Made by a program: the position numbers and the translations under genes. Below the pieces are notes generated by a model, which searched no databases, was not told the origin of the DNA, and saw only the letters and a program-made list of their open reading frames with translations. This document shows, piece by piece, positions 33,031 to 43,397 of a stretch of DNA of 64,000 nucleotides. Every line of letters begins with the position of its first letter. Position 1 is the stretch's first letter. Source of the DNA: JAEZBP01 sp963832725 (GTDB lineage: Bacteria > Myxococcota_A > Polyangia > Polyangiales > Sandaracinaceae); the NCBI GenBank assembly GCA_963832725.1, contig CAWHVG010000005.1:372001-436000 (forward strand). Direction: 5' to 3'.

Positions 33031-34177
33031 TCAGCAGGCCACCCCGGAGGGCAGGCACGCATAGTCGGCCCAGCACCGCTGACACGTCTGCCCGGCGGGG
33101 CAGCCCGTCGCGCGGCAGTCGTGGAAGCAGCTCCGGCGAGCCGACGTGCAGGCGTCGAGCGTCGGATAGAGCGCGTCGCAGTCCGCGCCTGTGCAGTCGC
33201 ATCCGCTCACGCCCACGCAGTCCGAGCCGTTCCACGTGAACCCGAACCACGCGTCGCAGGGCCCGACACCGGCAGCATCCATCGGATCGCACGTGCTGTC
33301 GGGACACGTCCCTTCCTGCATCACGTCGGTCCCCGCCAGGTGCGCCTCGCAGGCGCCGCAGTACGTATTGCCATCGCAACCGCACACCGGATGGCACAGC
33401 GGCTCCGGACACGCGGTGGGACGCGGGATGCAGACCCCGGTGGAGTCGTCGCCGCCGCAGTAGCTGCCGTCCGGGGAGTCGCAGAATCTGGCCGGGCCCG
33501 CACGGCACGCCACCAATCCCACCGCAGACCGCGCCCGTGCCGCCGTCGGCCGGAACCGGGCAGTCGAAGAGCGGGCACATGCTGCTCGCGGGGAAGCAAA
33601 TGCCATCATCGGGCGTGCAGCCCGGGCAGCACTGCTCACCCGCGGCGCAGGTGGTGCCGCCGCAGGTGCCGGGCGGGCCACCGTCGAGGTCCGGCGGGCA
33701 GAGGATGTCCGGACACGGCGCGTCAGCCGGCACGCAGAGACCGTCCTCGGGGTTGCACCCCGGGCAGCACTGCTGGCCGGCGCCGCAAGAACCGCCACCG
33801 CAAGCGACCGGCGGCCCTCCGTCGGAGAGCGGCGGCGGACAGGGAAGCGCAGGACAGCTCGTCCCTTCCGCCACGCAGATCTCCTGTCCCGGATCGCACC
33901 CCGGGCAGCACTGCTGGCCCGGCCCGCAGGATCCGCCGCCGCACGTGATGGGCGGCCCCGCGTCCACGCAGGCGATCGCAGAGCAGCTCGCGCCCGGGGC
34001 CACGCAGACCCCGCAGCTCGCGTTGCAGCACTCGGTGCCGGGCCCGCAGGTCACCGGGCCGCACTGCTCGCCGGCGCCGCCGTCGCCCCCTCGCCCGTGC
34101 GAGCTCGTGCACCCGCCGGCGACGCACGCCGCGCCCATCGCGAGCACCATCATCACGCCCCTGACCATCGAACCCAT
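33031..34177 (-). CDS. Cys-rich lipoprotein with CGxGQQCCPGC repeats
   Basis: About 381 residues after removal of an extra A at 33,485/33,486 (restores CGPGQICDSPDGSYC). Lipobox AACVAGGC sits near residue 22. Four units of CGGGSCGPGQQCCPGCxPxxxxC are followed by a Kazal-like CHPVCGCDGNTYCGACEAHLAG segment and a final Cys-rich tail. Kazal modules often inhibit serine proteases. A sigma-54 promoter and GGAGG lie upstream of ATG 34,177. Likely a surface protein. Confidence 0.8.
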
Positions 34178-34201
34178 TTCCGTCACCTCCGCCGCTCGCC
34201 T

Positions 34202-34219
34202 CAGCAATGCCCGTGCCGC
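34202..34219 (-). promoter_or_regulatory. Sigma-54 promoter for Cys-rich lipoprotein
   Basis: CGGCAC-GGGCA-TTGCT on the minus strand has GG-N10-GC spacing and differs from TGGCAC-N5-TTGC only at the first base. Predicted start is near 34,192, giving a leader of about 15 nt that includes GGAGG before ATG 34,177. Confidence 0.75.
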
Positions 34220-34447
34220 GATATCTGGCCCGGTCTGGCACAGCGGGACGGGGCGAGGCCTGCGTTGACGCACCCCCCGTGAGGACGGGGCCGGGCGACG
34301 GGGGCGCCTTTGTGCGCAGCAGCCACGTCGGGACAGGTCGCGATGGGCCGAATGAGGTGGCTTCGAAGGGCGGGGCAGTGCATCGTAGCCCTCCGCACCG
34401 CTGGTGGAACGCGCGTCGCGCGTTGCGGAACGACCACCGACGAGGAC

Positions 34448-34879
34448 ATGTCCGAGGACGACAACAGCCATATCGCCTGCGTTCGTGCATGGATGCAGGC
34501 CGCGGCCGGCGGCGATCTCGCGCGCGACGAGAAAGTGGTCCTCTTCGGCCGGGCGCTCTCCGCCATCTGGGCGCGCGCCCTCCGCACGCTCGGTGAGGTG
34601 ACGCTCGGCGCCATCGTCGATCGCGTCCTTCACGACGTCGCAGACGATTTCCCGCTCGTCGGCGCGCTCGACGTGGAATCGACGGGGTTTAAGGTGGAGA
34701 AGCTACAGGACATGCCCCTCGACGGGCTCGACGCAGCGATCGAGCGAACGCTGGTCGAGCTGCTCACGGTGATCGGCAACCTCACCGCGGACATCTTGAC
34801 GCCGGGCCTCCACGCCGCGCTCTCGGCCGTCTCGCTCACCGATGCATCCGGAACGGAAGCCGGGAGACCCAAGGGATGA
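34448..34879 (+). CDS. Small helical protein, first gene of triple-KaiC operon
   Basis: 143 residues, mostly amphipathic helix, with acidic N-terminus MSEDDNSHIA. No recognised domain, signal peptide or membrane segment, and no KaiB-like thioredoxin fold is apparent. Its stop overlaps the KaiC-like start by four bases (ATGA), so coupling with the ATPase is strong. It is probably a partner or regulator of the ATPase, an inference from context only. An upstream in-frame start at 34,310 would add 46 residues with poor coding character. Confidence 0.72.
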   Translation: MSEDDNSHIACVRAWMQAAAGGDLARDEKVVLFGRALSAIWARALRTLGEVTLGAIVDRVLHDVADDFPLVGALDVESTGFKVEKLQDMPLDGLDAAIERTLVELLTVIGNLTADILTPGLHAALSAVSLTDASGTEAGRPKG

Positions 34880-37026
34880 CGAAGAAGCACTCGATCCCGC
34901 GTATCGCAACGGGTGTCCGAAACCTCGACGAGGTGCTGCACGGCGGACTCCCCAAGGGCTCGGTGTCCGTCGTCGCCGGGCCGCCCGGAGCGGGCAAGAC
35001 GATCCTGACGCAACAGATCTGCTTCCACACGGTCGGGCCTGCTCAGCGCGTACTCTACTTCAACACACTCTCCGAACCGACCGCCAAGACGCTCCGGTAC
35101 CTCAGCGAGTTCTCGTTCTTCGATCCCAAGCCGCTCGACGAGCAGTTCCAGTTCGTGGACCTCGGCGTCATCCTGCGCTTGGAAGGGCTGGCGAAGACGT
35201 CCGAGCTCGTCATGGAGCAGGTGAAGCGGGTGAAGCCCGCCGTCGTGGTCATCGACAGCTTCAAGGCATTCGAAGACCTCGCCAAGTCACAGGAACAGCT
35301 CCGTAAGTTCACCTACGAGCTGGCCGTGAACCTGATGGCGTGGGAGGCGACGTGCCTCCTCCTCGGCGAGTACGGGCCCCTGGAGTACGTCACGAATCCG
35401 CTCTTCTCCGTGGTCGACGGGCTGATCGCGCTCTCTCACCGTGAAGAGTCCGGGGAACAGCAGCGATTCATCCGCGTGATCAAGATGCGCGGAACGGCGC
35501 ACAACCGGGACGAGCACCCCTTCGTCATCACGTCGGACGGCGTGGAGGTGTTCGCCCCCCGCGTCGCCATTCAGCGAAGCGGCGGAAGCGGCACCGAGGC
35601 GCCTCGCTTGAAGACCGGGATCGACAAGCTCGACGAGCTCCTCGGCTCCGGGATCCCGCGAGGATCGAGCCTGTTGGTCGCGGGCGTGGCCGGGACGGGC
35701 AAGACGGTGCTCGGTCTGGAGTTCATCTATCGCGGCGCGCTGGCGGGCGAGAAAGGGATCATCTTCTCGTTCGAGGAGACGGCCGAACGGTTGCTCGCGG
35801 CGGCCCGTGGCCTCGGTTGGGACCTCGAGAAGGAGATCGAGGAGGGGCGCGTCGAGATCGTGTTCATCCCGCAGCCCGACATCCTCGTAGAGGCGAACTT
35901 GCTGATGCTCAAAGAGCACATCGAGTCGTTCGGCGCGAAGCGCGTGGTCATCGATTCGGTGTCGGTGTTCCTGCACAAGATCACGAACCCGCAGTTCAAC
36001 CGCGAGAAGGTCTTCCAGCTCGCCAGCGTGGTCCAAAACACCGAAGCCGTCGGGTTCTTCGCGACCGACGTCCCCTACGGCCACAACCAGATCAGCCGCC
36101 TCGGGGTCGAGGAGACGGTCGTCGACGGAGTGATCTTGCTGAGCGCCGTGGAGGAAGGGCTCGAGCGGCAGCGCTACATCGAGGTCTACAAGCTGCGCAA
36201 TACGGCTCACCTCAAGGGACGCCACGACATGGAGATCGCGCATGGCGGCGTCCAGATCTTCCCCCGCTACACGGCGCTGGCAGGGGTGGAGCCGCCGCCG
36301 CCGCCGCTCGACCTCTCCGAGCGGCTCGGCACGGGCGTCGGCCAGCTCGATGCGCTGCTGAACGGTGGTCTCTTGCGCAGGAGCGCCACCTTGGTGACCG
36401 GCGGGCCGGGCGTTGGCAAGACCACGCTCGGGCTTCAGTTCCTCCTCGAAGGAGCGAGCCGAGGCGAGTCCGGCATCATGTTCAGCGTGGAGGAAGGCCC
36501 ACCGCAGATGCTCGCGAGCGCGGACTCGCTGGGTCTGCCGCTCCGGCGCCATGTGGAGGAAGGGACGGTCGAGATCGTCTATTTGCCCCGCGAGCACACG
36601 CGCGCGGCGCAGTTCTTGAGCCTGGTCGGCGACGCGGTCGCTCGGCACCACGCACGGCGCGTGGTGCTCGACAGCGTGACCCAGCTGGTCTGGGGCTCGG
36701 GCAAGTACACGCCGGAGCGAGACGTCCTGGCCAGGTTGGTGTCCCGCTTCAAGCAGCTCGGGGCGACGAGCCTGCTCACGCTGGAGGTCCACCCGGTCGG
36801 GGTGGCGGAAGAGGTGACTCGGCGCGGCTTGTCGGCGATCTCCGACAACCTCTTCACGCTCCACTACGTCGAGTCCGCGGGCGCGCTCCAGCCGACGCTC
36901 ACGGTCTTGAAGACGCGAGGCAGCGCGCACGATCGCGGAAGCTACGCGCTTCACTTCGAACCGGGCGGGCTCCGACTCGGCGATGCGAAACCGCCGGAGG
37001 AGCAAGGAAGCGAGCAGCGGCGCTGA
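34876..37026 (+). CDS. KaiC/RAD55-like ATPase with three RecA domains
   Basis: 716 residues with three P-loops: GPPGAGKT (35-42), GVAGTGKT (270-277) and GGPGVGKT (509-516). Standard KaiC has two domains. Domains 2 and 3 keep the paired catalytic glutamates (EE at 300-301 and 539-540); domain 1 has a lone Glu in LSEP. At the sites matching cyanobacterial KaiC S431/T432 (my hand alignment) the pairs are F177/S178, E413/T414 and S653/A654, so each domain keeps at most one phosphorylatable residue. It lies between the small gene and a histidine kinase; no kaiA or kaiB is seen here. A clock role is not supported; signal-gated ATPase is the safe call. Confidence 0.93.
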   Translation: MTKKHSIPRIATGVRNLDEVLHGGLPKGSVSVVAGPPGAGKTILTQQICFHTVGPAQRVLYFNTLSEPTAKTLRYLSEFSFFDPKPLDEQFQFVDLGVILRLEGLAKTSELVMEQVKRVKPAVVVIDSFKAFEDLAKSQEQLRKFTYELAVNLMAWEATCLLLGEYGPLEYVTNPLFSVVDGLIALSHREESGEQQRFIRVIKMRGTAHNRDEHPFVITSDGVEVFAPRVAIQRSGGSGTEAPRLKTGIDKLDELLGSGIPRGSSLLVAGVAGTGKTVLGLEFIYRGALAGEKGIIFSFEETAERLLAAARGLGWDLEKEIEEGRVEIVFIPQPDILVEANLLMLKEHIESFGAKRVVIDSVSVFLHKITNPQFNREKVFQLASVVQNTEAVGFFATDVPYGHNQISRLGVEETVVDGVILLSAVEEGLERQRYIEVYKLRNTAHLKGRHDMEIAHGGVQIFPRYTALAGVEPPPPPLDLSERLGTGVGQLDALLNGGLLRRSATLVTGGPGVGKTTLGLQFLLEGASRGESGIMFSVEEGPPQMLASADSLGLPLRRHVEEGTVEIVYLPREHTRAAQFLSLVGDAVARHHARRVVLDSVTQLVWGSGKYTPERDVLARLVSRFKQLGATSLLTLEVHPVGVAEEVTRRGLSAISDNLFTLHYVESAGALQPTLTVLKTRGSAHDRGSYALHFEPGGLRLGDAKPPEEQGSEQRR

Positions 37027-37046
37027 TTCGACCTCGGGGGGAAGCG

Positions 37047-39654
37047 ATGACGTCCAGCTCTCACAGAGCGGCCAAGCACGCGAGCGACGGCGGGGGGACT
37101 GCCGGCGACGGTCGCAGCGACGCCTCGCGGAGCTCCGAACCGACAACGGACTCGGAGAAGAGGCGTCTCGAGCTCCTCTTCCTGGTGAGCAGGATCCTGA
37201 CCCGCTTCGAGAGCGTGAAGCGGGACGTGTCGGCGGTCCTCGGACTGATGGCCGAGGTCGTCCCGCTGCGCACGGCGGTCCTGGTGCTGGACGAAGGGGG
37301 CGCCCCGGCGCTCGCGTGCCTGTGGTTTGCTGCGGGTACGAGCGCGGAGCGTCAGGAGACCGCGATCGCGTTCGCACGAGAGGCGTACCCAAAGCTCGCG
37401 GGGCAGGTCGTGTCCGCGCAGGTCGACGTCGACACCACCGAGCCGGCGGTGCTCCGCGGTGCGCGGTCGGACGGCGAGGCGGAGCACGCGGCCTTCGTGC
37501 TGCTTCCCCTCGTGGTCAGCGGTGGGGCCATCTTCGGGGCCCTGGAGGTCGAAGGTGCGGTGCCCCTCGACGAGAGGGACCTCGCGTTCATCAACACGGT
37601 GGTGAATCAGCTCGCCTTGGCGATCGATCGGCAGCGCGCCGTCGAGGCACGCCGGGCGGAGGCGGAGGCACGGCGAGCCGAGGCCGAGCGCGGCCGTGCC
37701 CACGCCGAGGCGCTGCAGCATCGCTACGAAGCGCTGGTCGACAACCTCGACCGCGCGTTCGTGTGGGAGTCATCCGCCCCCGACCGGCGATTGAACTACG
37801 TGAGCGCGCGCGCCGCAGAGCTGCTCGGCATCGATCAGTGGAAGGGTCGAGACCTCCTCGATCGCGTCCATCCGGCGGACCGCGCGGTGATGGAAAGCGC
37901 GCTGACCACGGTGCTCTCCGAGCGCAAGGACCGAAGCGTCGAGCACCGCATGGTCGCCCACGATGGCAGCGTCCGCTGGTTCCACACGGGCGTGCATCTC
38001 GCCGACACCGAAGGCCGAGCATGCTGGCAAGGGGTCTCGATCGACGTCACCGACGCGCACGACGCGGCCGAGCGAGTCGCTCTGCAGCTCGAGCTCAACC
38101 GCGCAGTGACCACCAGCCTCGGCGAAGGCGTCCTGGCGGTGAACCAAGACCTTTGCGTGACCTTCCTCAACCCGGCGGCGGAGGCCATGCTTCGGCGGCG
38201 GACAGCCGGGCGTGCCCATCGACCAGATCCTCCGGATCACGCGTGAAGACGGAACGCGGCTCGAAGGAGCCCAATACCCGCTCGCTCGGGTGCTCCGCGA
38301 CGGGAAAAGGCTCCGCGACGACGCAACCTGCTTCGCCCCGCCCGGCGGCTCGCCGATTCCCGTGAGCTTCACCGCAGCCCCGCTCCGCAAGGGTGGTGAG
38401 GTGAGCGGTGTGGTGCTGGTGTTCCGGGATCTGCTCGACGTCCGCCGCGCCGAGCGCGAGCAGCGCTTCCTCGCCCAGATGGGCGAGCTCCTCGGCTCGT
38501 CGCTCGAGGTTCGGACCACGCTCTCCCAGATCGCCCACGCCGCGGTCCCACTGCTCGCCGACGTATGCGTGGTCGACGAGCTCGACGAAAATCGGCGCGT
38601 CCATCGCATCGACGTGGTGTTCGCGACCGGCGAACACGACGAGCTCGCGGAGTCGGTGCGACGCTTCACTCCCTCGGCCGAGGGAACGAGCCCGTTGGCC
38701 AGGGCGCTGCGCGAGGGCGAAGCCACGCTGATGACGGAGGTCTCCACCGCCGACGTGGCCCAAGACGACGAGCACGCACGCATGATCGACGAAAGCGGGC
38801 TCTCGTCGATGATGGTCGTGCCGCTGATCGCGCGGGAACGCACGATCGGTGCGTTGACCTTCGGCGCGCTGCGGTCGAGCAGGCGCTTCGGCCCGCGTGA
38901 ATTCGCGTTCGCCGAAGACCTGGCGCGACGGGCGGCACTGGCAGCCGACAACGCGCGTCTCTTCGAGCAGGCGCAGCACGCGACCCGCGCGCGCCAGGAG
39001 CTGCTCTCCCTCGTCTCTCACGACCTCCGAAACCCGCTCTCCTCGGTGATGATGGCCACCCAAGTTCTCTTGGAAACGCCACTGCCGCCGGCGCAAGTAC
39101 AGCTCGCCCTCGAGCGAATCCAACGCGCGTCAGCACGCGCGAACCGACTGGTCGAGGACCTGCTGGACATCTCCAACATCGAGTCCGGACAGTTCGGCTT
39201 GCAGCTCTCCACGCACGCGCTGGCGCAGCTTCTCGAGGAGTGTATCGAGAACAACGGGCCTCAGGCGACCGCGGCCGGGCTCCGACTCGTGCTCGAGCCT
39301 CCGCCGGCGCTCGACCTTCGGTGCGACCGCGAGCGCGTTCTGCAGGTGCTCGGCAATCTGGTCGGAAACGCGATCAAGTTCACGCCCGCCGGCGGTTCCA
39401 TCACCGTGAAAGCCGAGCAGCGAGACGACACTGCGCAAATCTGCGTGACCGACACGGGGATCGGAATCCCGCCGGCGGCGATCGCTCACGTGTTCGACCG
39501 GTACTGGCAGATGGAGCACGCGGGGCGCGCCGGAGCGGGCCTCGGTCTCTCCATCGCACAAGGTCTCGCGACCGCGCACGGCGGACGGATCTGGGCTGAA
39601 AGCGAGGAGGATGCGGGGAGCACGTTCTGCTTCACCCTGCCCCTCGCGAAGTGA
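37047..39654 (+). CDS. Multi-sensor soluble histidine kinase (GAF-PAS-PAS-GAF)
   Basis: About 868 residues after repair of an extra T at 38,191/38,192 (restores EAMLGGGQPGVPIDQ in the second PAS domain). Order: GAF (about 30-195), Ala/Glu-rich coiled coil, PAS (about 225-345), PAS (about 350-450), GAF (about 460-620), HisKA with LVSHDLRNPLSS (His near 657), HATPase with NLVGNAIKFTP, DTGIGIP and GAGLGLSIA. No membrane segment and no receiver, so its response regulator is elsewhere. It follows the triple-KaiC gene by 20 bp with GGGGGAAG before ATG. Confidence 0.88.
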
Positions 39655-39843
39655 GGAGAGGAGGTCGTCCGTCCGGCGACCGAACCCACTCCCACTCCCC
39701 AGCGCCCCTCGGGGCGAGCTCGATGCGGTTCGCGCGCGGGGCGAACGTCGCCGCGCACGTTCTGGACCTGGAGGCCCGCAGGGAACGCCGAGCGCCCGAC
39801 CGCCTCTCGGCGATCGGGCTCCGACGCGCTCACTCCCTTCGAC

Positions 39844-40487
39844 TCAGAACTCGGCGCCGAGGTTCAGCGTGCCCGACCAGGTGCTCATGCCGATGCCCGA
39901 GCTGACGGGGTTCACCAGCATGTTGTCGTCGAACGCCCAGCGGAAGGTGCCGCGCGCGTCGATGATGAACCAACTCCCGATGCGGAAGAGGAGACCACCA
40001 CCGACAGGGACCATGCCGATGTTGTCACTTCGCTGCAGCGCCGAGGTGTTGGTGGCGGTGTTGGTGATGTTGTAGTGACGGTAGCCGATGCCGCCGAACA
40101 CGTACGGTTGGATCATCCCGGGAGGATGTTCAGGCGCAGGTTGAACTCGGCGCCGTTCGACAAGAGGACGGCGTTGTTGTCCAAACCGACCGCGTTGATC
40201 CGCTGGGCGGTGCCGATGTATTGGATCTCACCGCTGATCAGAAAACGAGTCAAAAATCCCACGCGGACGTTCCAGCCACCGCCGACGTTGGTGAAGCTCC
40301 GTGCGTATCTCTCCGTGAAGTCGGTGACGCTGCCACCGCCCGTCACTTGGATCCCCACCAGGCTCGGCGCCGAGTGCATCTGGTCCACACCGACACCGAA
40401 CGGGATGAGGCCTTCCTGCGCGTATGCAGGCGAGGTCATGAGCAGTAGCGTCGAGGCGAGCGCCGCGAGCGTCGTCTTTCGCATCAT
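39844..40487 (-). CDS. Outer-membrane beta-barrel protein
   Basis: About 214 residues once a missing base near 40,115-40,123 is restored. The N-part has a signal peptide (LASTLLLMTSPAYAQ) and strands such as GGGWNVRVGFLTRFLISGEI. The C-part continues with YVFGGIGYRHYN and ends STWSGTLNLGAEF, the C-terminal Phe typical of barrel insertion. It resembles small OmpW/OmpA-like barrels. AAAGGAG precedes the start. As written, the first frame stops at 40,113 and ATGA overlaps; I treat this as an indel rather than two genes. Confidence 0.8.
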
Positions 40488-40572
40488 GGATTGCTCCTTT
40501 CATCTGCCCCCTCCGCAGGCGTTAGACCCGACCAGCCGGAGAAGAAAGATCGCGAGGAGCGGTTATGCGGGT

Positions 40573-41073
40573 TCAATCCCCAGTGCCGGACGACGGACAA
40601 TCACCCCAGAGCGCACGAACGCGCGCGACGTCCCCGGCGGTGGGTGGGACCGTGGTGTTGGCTGGGTTCATCAGCGACAGCTCGGTCTGGGTCGGGATGT
40701 GTTCGAGGCCGAAGGCGTGGCCGAGCTCGTGCGCGACGACGATGGCTCGCACACTCGGATCGTCGATGTCCCGATTGACGACGATGCTGCCCTCGCTGGC
40801 TTGGTAGCGTCCGAAGAAGGCGGGGATCGAGAGCGCGAAGCGGATGGGGATCGCGCCTTCGCCGCCGGCGACGCGGGTGGCCCCGAGGCCGGCGGCGTCG
40901 TTCCAGAGCTGCAGGCCCGCGTCGATGCCCGCGAGCTCGGTCGGGAGGCTGTCCGCCGCGGCGACGACGGTGACACCGCAGGGATCGAAGACGAGGCCCT
41001 CGTCCGGCGCGACGTTCGCCGCGCAGCCGCCCAGCAAGAGCGCGAGCCCGAGCACGATCGATCGCGAGGTCAC
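40573..41073 (-). CDS. Minimal metzincin (matrixin-like) zinc protease lipoprotein
   Basis: 166 residues. A lipobox LLGGC (Cys17) is followed by a short catalytic domain. HELGHAFGLEH at 115-125 is the metzincin HExxHxxGxxH zinc motif; LSLMNP at 132-137 supplies the Met-turn. There is no long propeptide, so latency control must come from elsewhere or be absent. Anchored zinc protease activity on extracellular proteins is likely. GTG start at 41,073. It is followed downstream by the barrel gene on the same strand. Confidence 0.88.
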   Translation of the reverse strand: MTSRSIVLGLALLLGGCAANVAPDEGLVFDPCGVTVVAAADSLPTELAGIDAGLQLWNDAAGLGATRVAGGEGAIPIRFALSIPAFFGRYQASEGSIVVNRDIDDPSVRAIVVAHELGHAFGLEHIPTQTELSLMNPANTTVPPTAGDVARVRALWGDCPSSGTGD

Positions 41074-41231
41074 TGCCCGGCGACGCTATCAGAGCGGGAG
41101 GCGCTCCGAGAGCGGGATCTCCGTCGGCAGTCCGTCGAAGTACCGAGCCCGACGGAAATCGCCGTACGACGGCGCCCGGGTACGTTCGGACCGACGGCTC
41201 GTCCCGTCGAGAGCCGAGGAGCGAGACTTCG

Positions 41232-43339
41232 TCAGGGGCAGGTGCGGCCCCAGCTCTCGAGGAGCGGGCGGACCTCGGCGATGGCCGGATGGTCGGGCAC
41301 GAGGCGGCAGAAGCGCTGGTAGTCGCGAATCGCCGCATCCCGCTCGCCCGCCGCGTTCAGGCAGTCGGCCCGACGGCGGAGCGCGATGGTCGGCGCGCCC
41401 TGCGCGATGGCTTCGTTCAGGATCTCGACGCAGCGCTGTGGCTGTCCGCCTCGCAACGCTTGCTGTGCGTTGCGGAGGCGGTCGGCCAGTGTCGGCTGGC
41501 CGCTGTTCGACGACGAGCCGCTCCCCGATGAGCTGCCCGCGGGGAGGAATCTCCTGCAGGTCGGGGACGTGGATGGCGGGCGTCTCCTCCGGCTGCTGCT
41601 CGGTGTGCTCGTGGCTGCGCCGTCGGGTGCGGTGCTCGCGATGGTGCACCGGCGCGGCGGAAGCTTCGGACGGAGCCTCCGCTTCCGAGGGCGCTCCCTC
41701 TTCGGTCGCCGCAGCCGCCGTGCCCGCGTCGGCGCCGCTGGCCGGAGGCTCGCGGTTGACGTCCTCCGCGGACGGGATCGGGGTCTGCGCCTCCGCGCCG
41801 AGCGCCTCTCCCTCGTGCCGCCGCTCGCTCCCGAGGTGGCTGAGGCCGAGGATGACCAGCCCGGCGCTGGCCGCGCCCGCGAGCAGCGCGCCGAAGATCA
41901 GCAGCGCGCGGCTCCCGCCACGGCGCGGGGGCGCGGGGACGGCGGCCACGGGCGGCTCGTCGGCCAGGGAGAAGCTCTGCGACGCGTCCATGAGCGCCGT
42001 CGCCGGGACGTTGCGCGGCTTGGCCGGCGGAGGCGGCGGGAGGTCATCGAACGTCGAGGCGCGGGTGTGAGGCATGGGGCGAGGCGGCTCGACGTCCGGA
42101 GAGCGCGTCGCGGGCATCCCCTGCGTCGCGGCGTGCGCGACCCAGGAGTGGTCCTTCGCCGGCTGCAGGACCTTCGGCTCGCTCACCACGCTCGGCACGG
42201 CGGGGCTGGCCGAGGCGCCCATGACCGCCGTGTGCTTGTCAATCCGCCCCTCGAGGGGGGCTCCGCCGGGAGGTGGCGCGTCGGCGCCCATGCCGCTGAA
42301 GGTGCCGATGCGAAGGTGACCGGCGACCTCGTCTCCGCCGGCCGGCGCAGGTGGCGGTCGGGTGGCCGGGACTTCGGGCTTGGGCGGCTCGATCGCCGGC
42401 CCAGTCCGCATCCCGCCCATCGCGCGGGTGGCCATGCCCCGGCGCTGCTGTCCCCGCACGGCCGCCACGCCTCCGACCGCGTCGATATACGCCTCGGCCA
42501 GCGCCATGGCGGTGTCGAAGCGCGCCGCCCGCACCTTGGACATCGCGCGCATGACCACCGACTCGACGCCCGGCGGCAGATCCGGCCGGACGCTGCGCAG
42601 CGGAGCCACCTTGCCGTTGAGGATGGCGATGATGAGATCGGTCGGCGTCGAGGCGAGGAAGGGCGGCTTCTCCGCCAGCGCCTCGTAGAGGATCACGCCC
42701 AGCGCATAGACGTCCGCCCGCGCGTCGACGTCGTGCTCGGCGCCGAGCTGCTCGGGGCTCATGTAGCGCGGCGTGCCCAGGATCTCGCCCGTCTGCGTGA
42801 GCTTCTCGCTGCCGTAGACCTTGGAAATGCCGAAGTCGAGGAGCTTGACCTGGAGGCCGTAGTCGCTCGGGCAGAGGAAGATGTTGTCCGGCTTCAGAAT
42901 CGCGGTGGACGATGCCGCGGGCGTGCGCGGCGTGGAGCCCGGCGCAGGTGCCCGCGACGATCGGCGCCAGCTCGGTCGGATCCAGCGCGCCGCGGCGCAT
43001 GCGCTCGCCGAGGGTCTCGCCCTCGAGCAGCTCCATGACGAGGAAGACGGTGCCGTCCTCCATCTCGCCGAAGTCCTCGACGCTGACGATGGCGGGGTTG
43101 TCGAGCTGACTGAGCAGCTCGCCCTCGCGCTTGGTGCGCTCCACGGCCTCCGGGTTGGTCGCGATGTCCGCCCGCAGCACCTTGACGGCGACGTGGCGGC
43201 CGCTCTGGGTGTCCTCCGCCCGGAAGACCTCCGCCATGCCGCCTTCGCCGAGCTGGCCCTCCAGCCGGTAGCGGCCCGCCACCACCATGCCCGGCGACAA
43301 CGAGGATGCGGCCTTTCTGCGTCGCGGTGCCCGGCTCAT
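41232..43339 (-). CDS. Transmembrane Ser/Thr kinase with C-terminal TPR-like tail
   Basis: About 701 residues after removal of two extra As (42,898/42,899 and 41,548/41,549). The first restores HRDLKPDNIF in the catalytic loop; the second joins a Ser-rich linker to the tail. Kinase (about 22-290): LGEGGMAEVFR, VAVKVL, LDFGISK and RYMSPEQL. A Pro-rich linker, one membrane segment (about 480-502), a Glu/Ala-rich acidic region and a 70-residue helical tail (LRNAQQALRGGQPQRCVEIL) follow. The kinase is cytoplasmic and the tail is probably outside. Confidence 0.88.
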
Positions 43340-43397
43340 GCTCTCTGGTCCCTCACGCCGGCCACGCCCTCCGACCGCACCTCGTGCGCCGCGCCTC

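Noticed and set aside
40113..40116. ATGA overlap read as two coupled barrel genes
   Set aside because: The first part lacks a C-terminal strand and the second lacks a signal peptide; together they form one normal barrel, so an indel is more likely.
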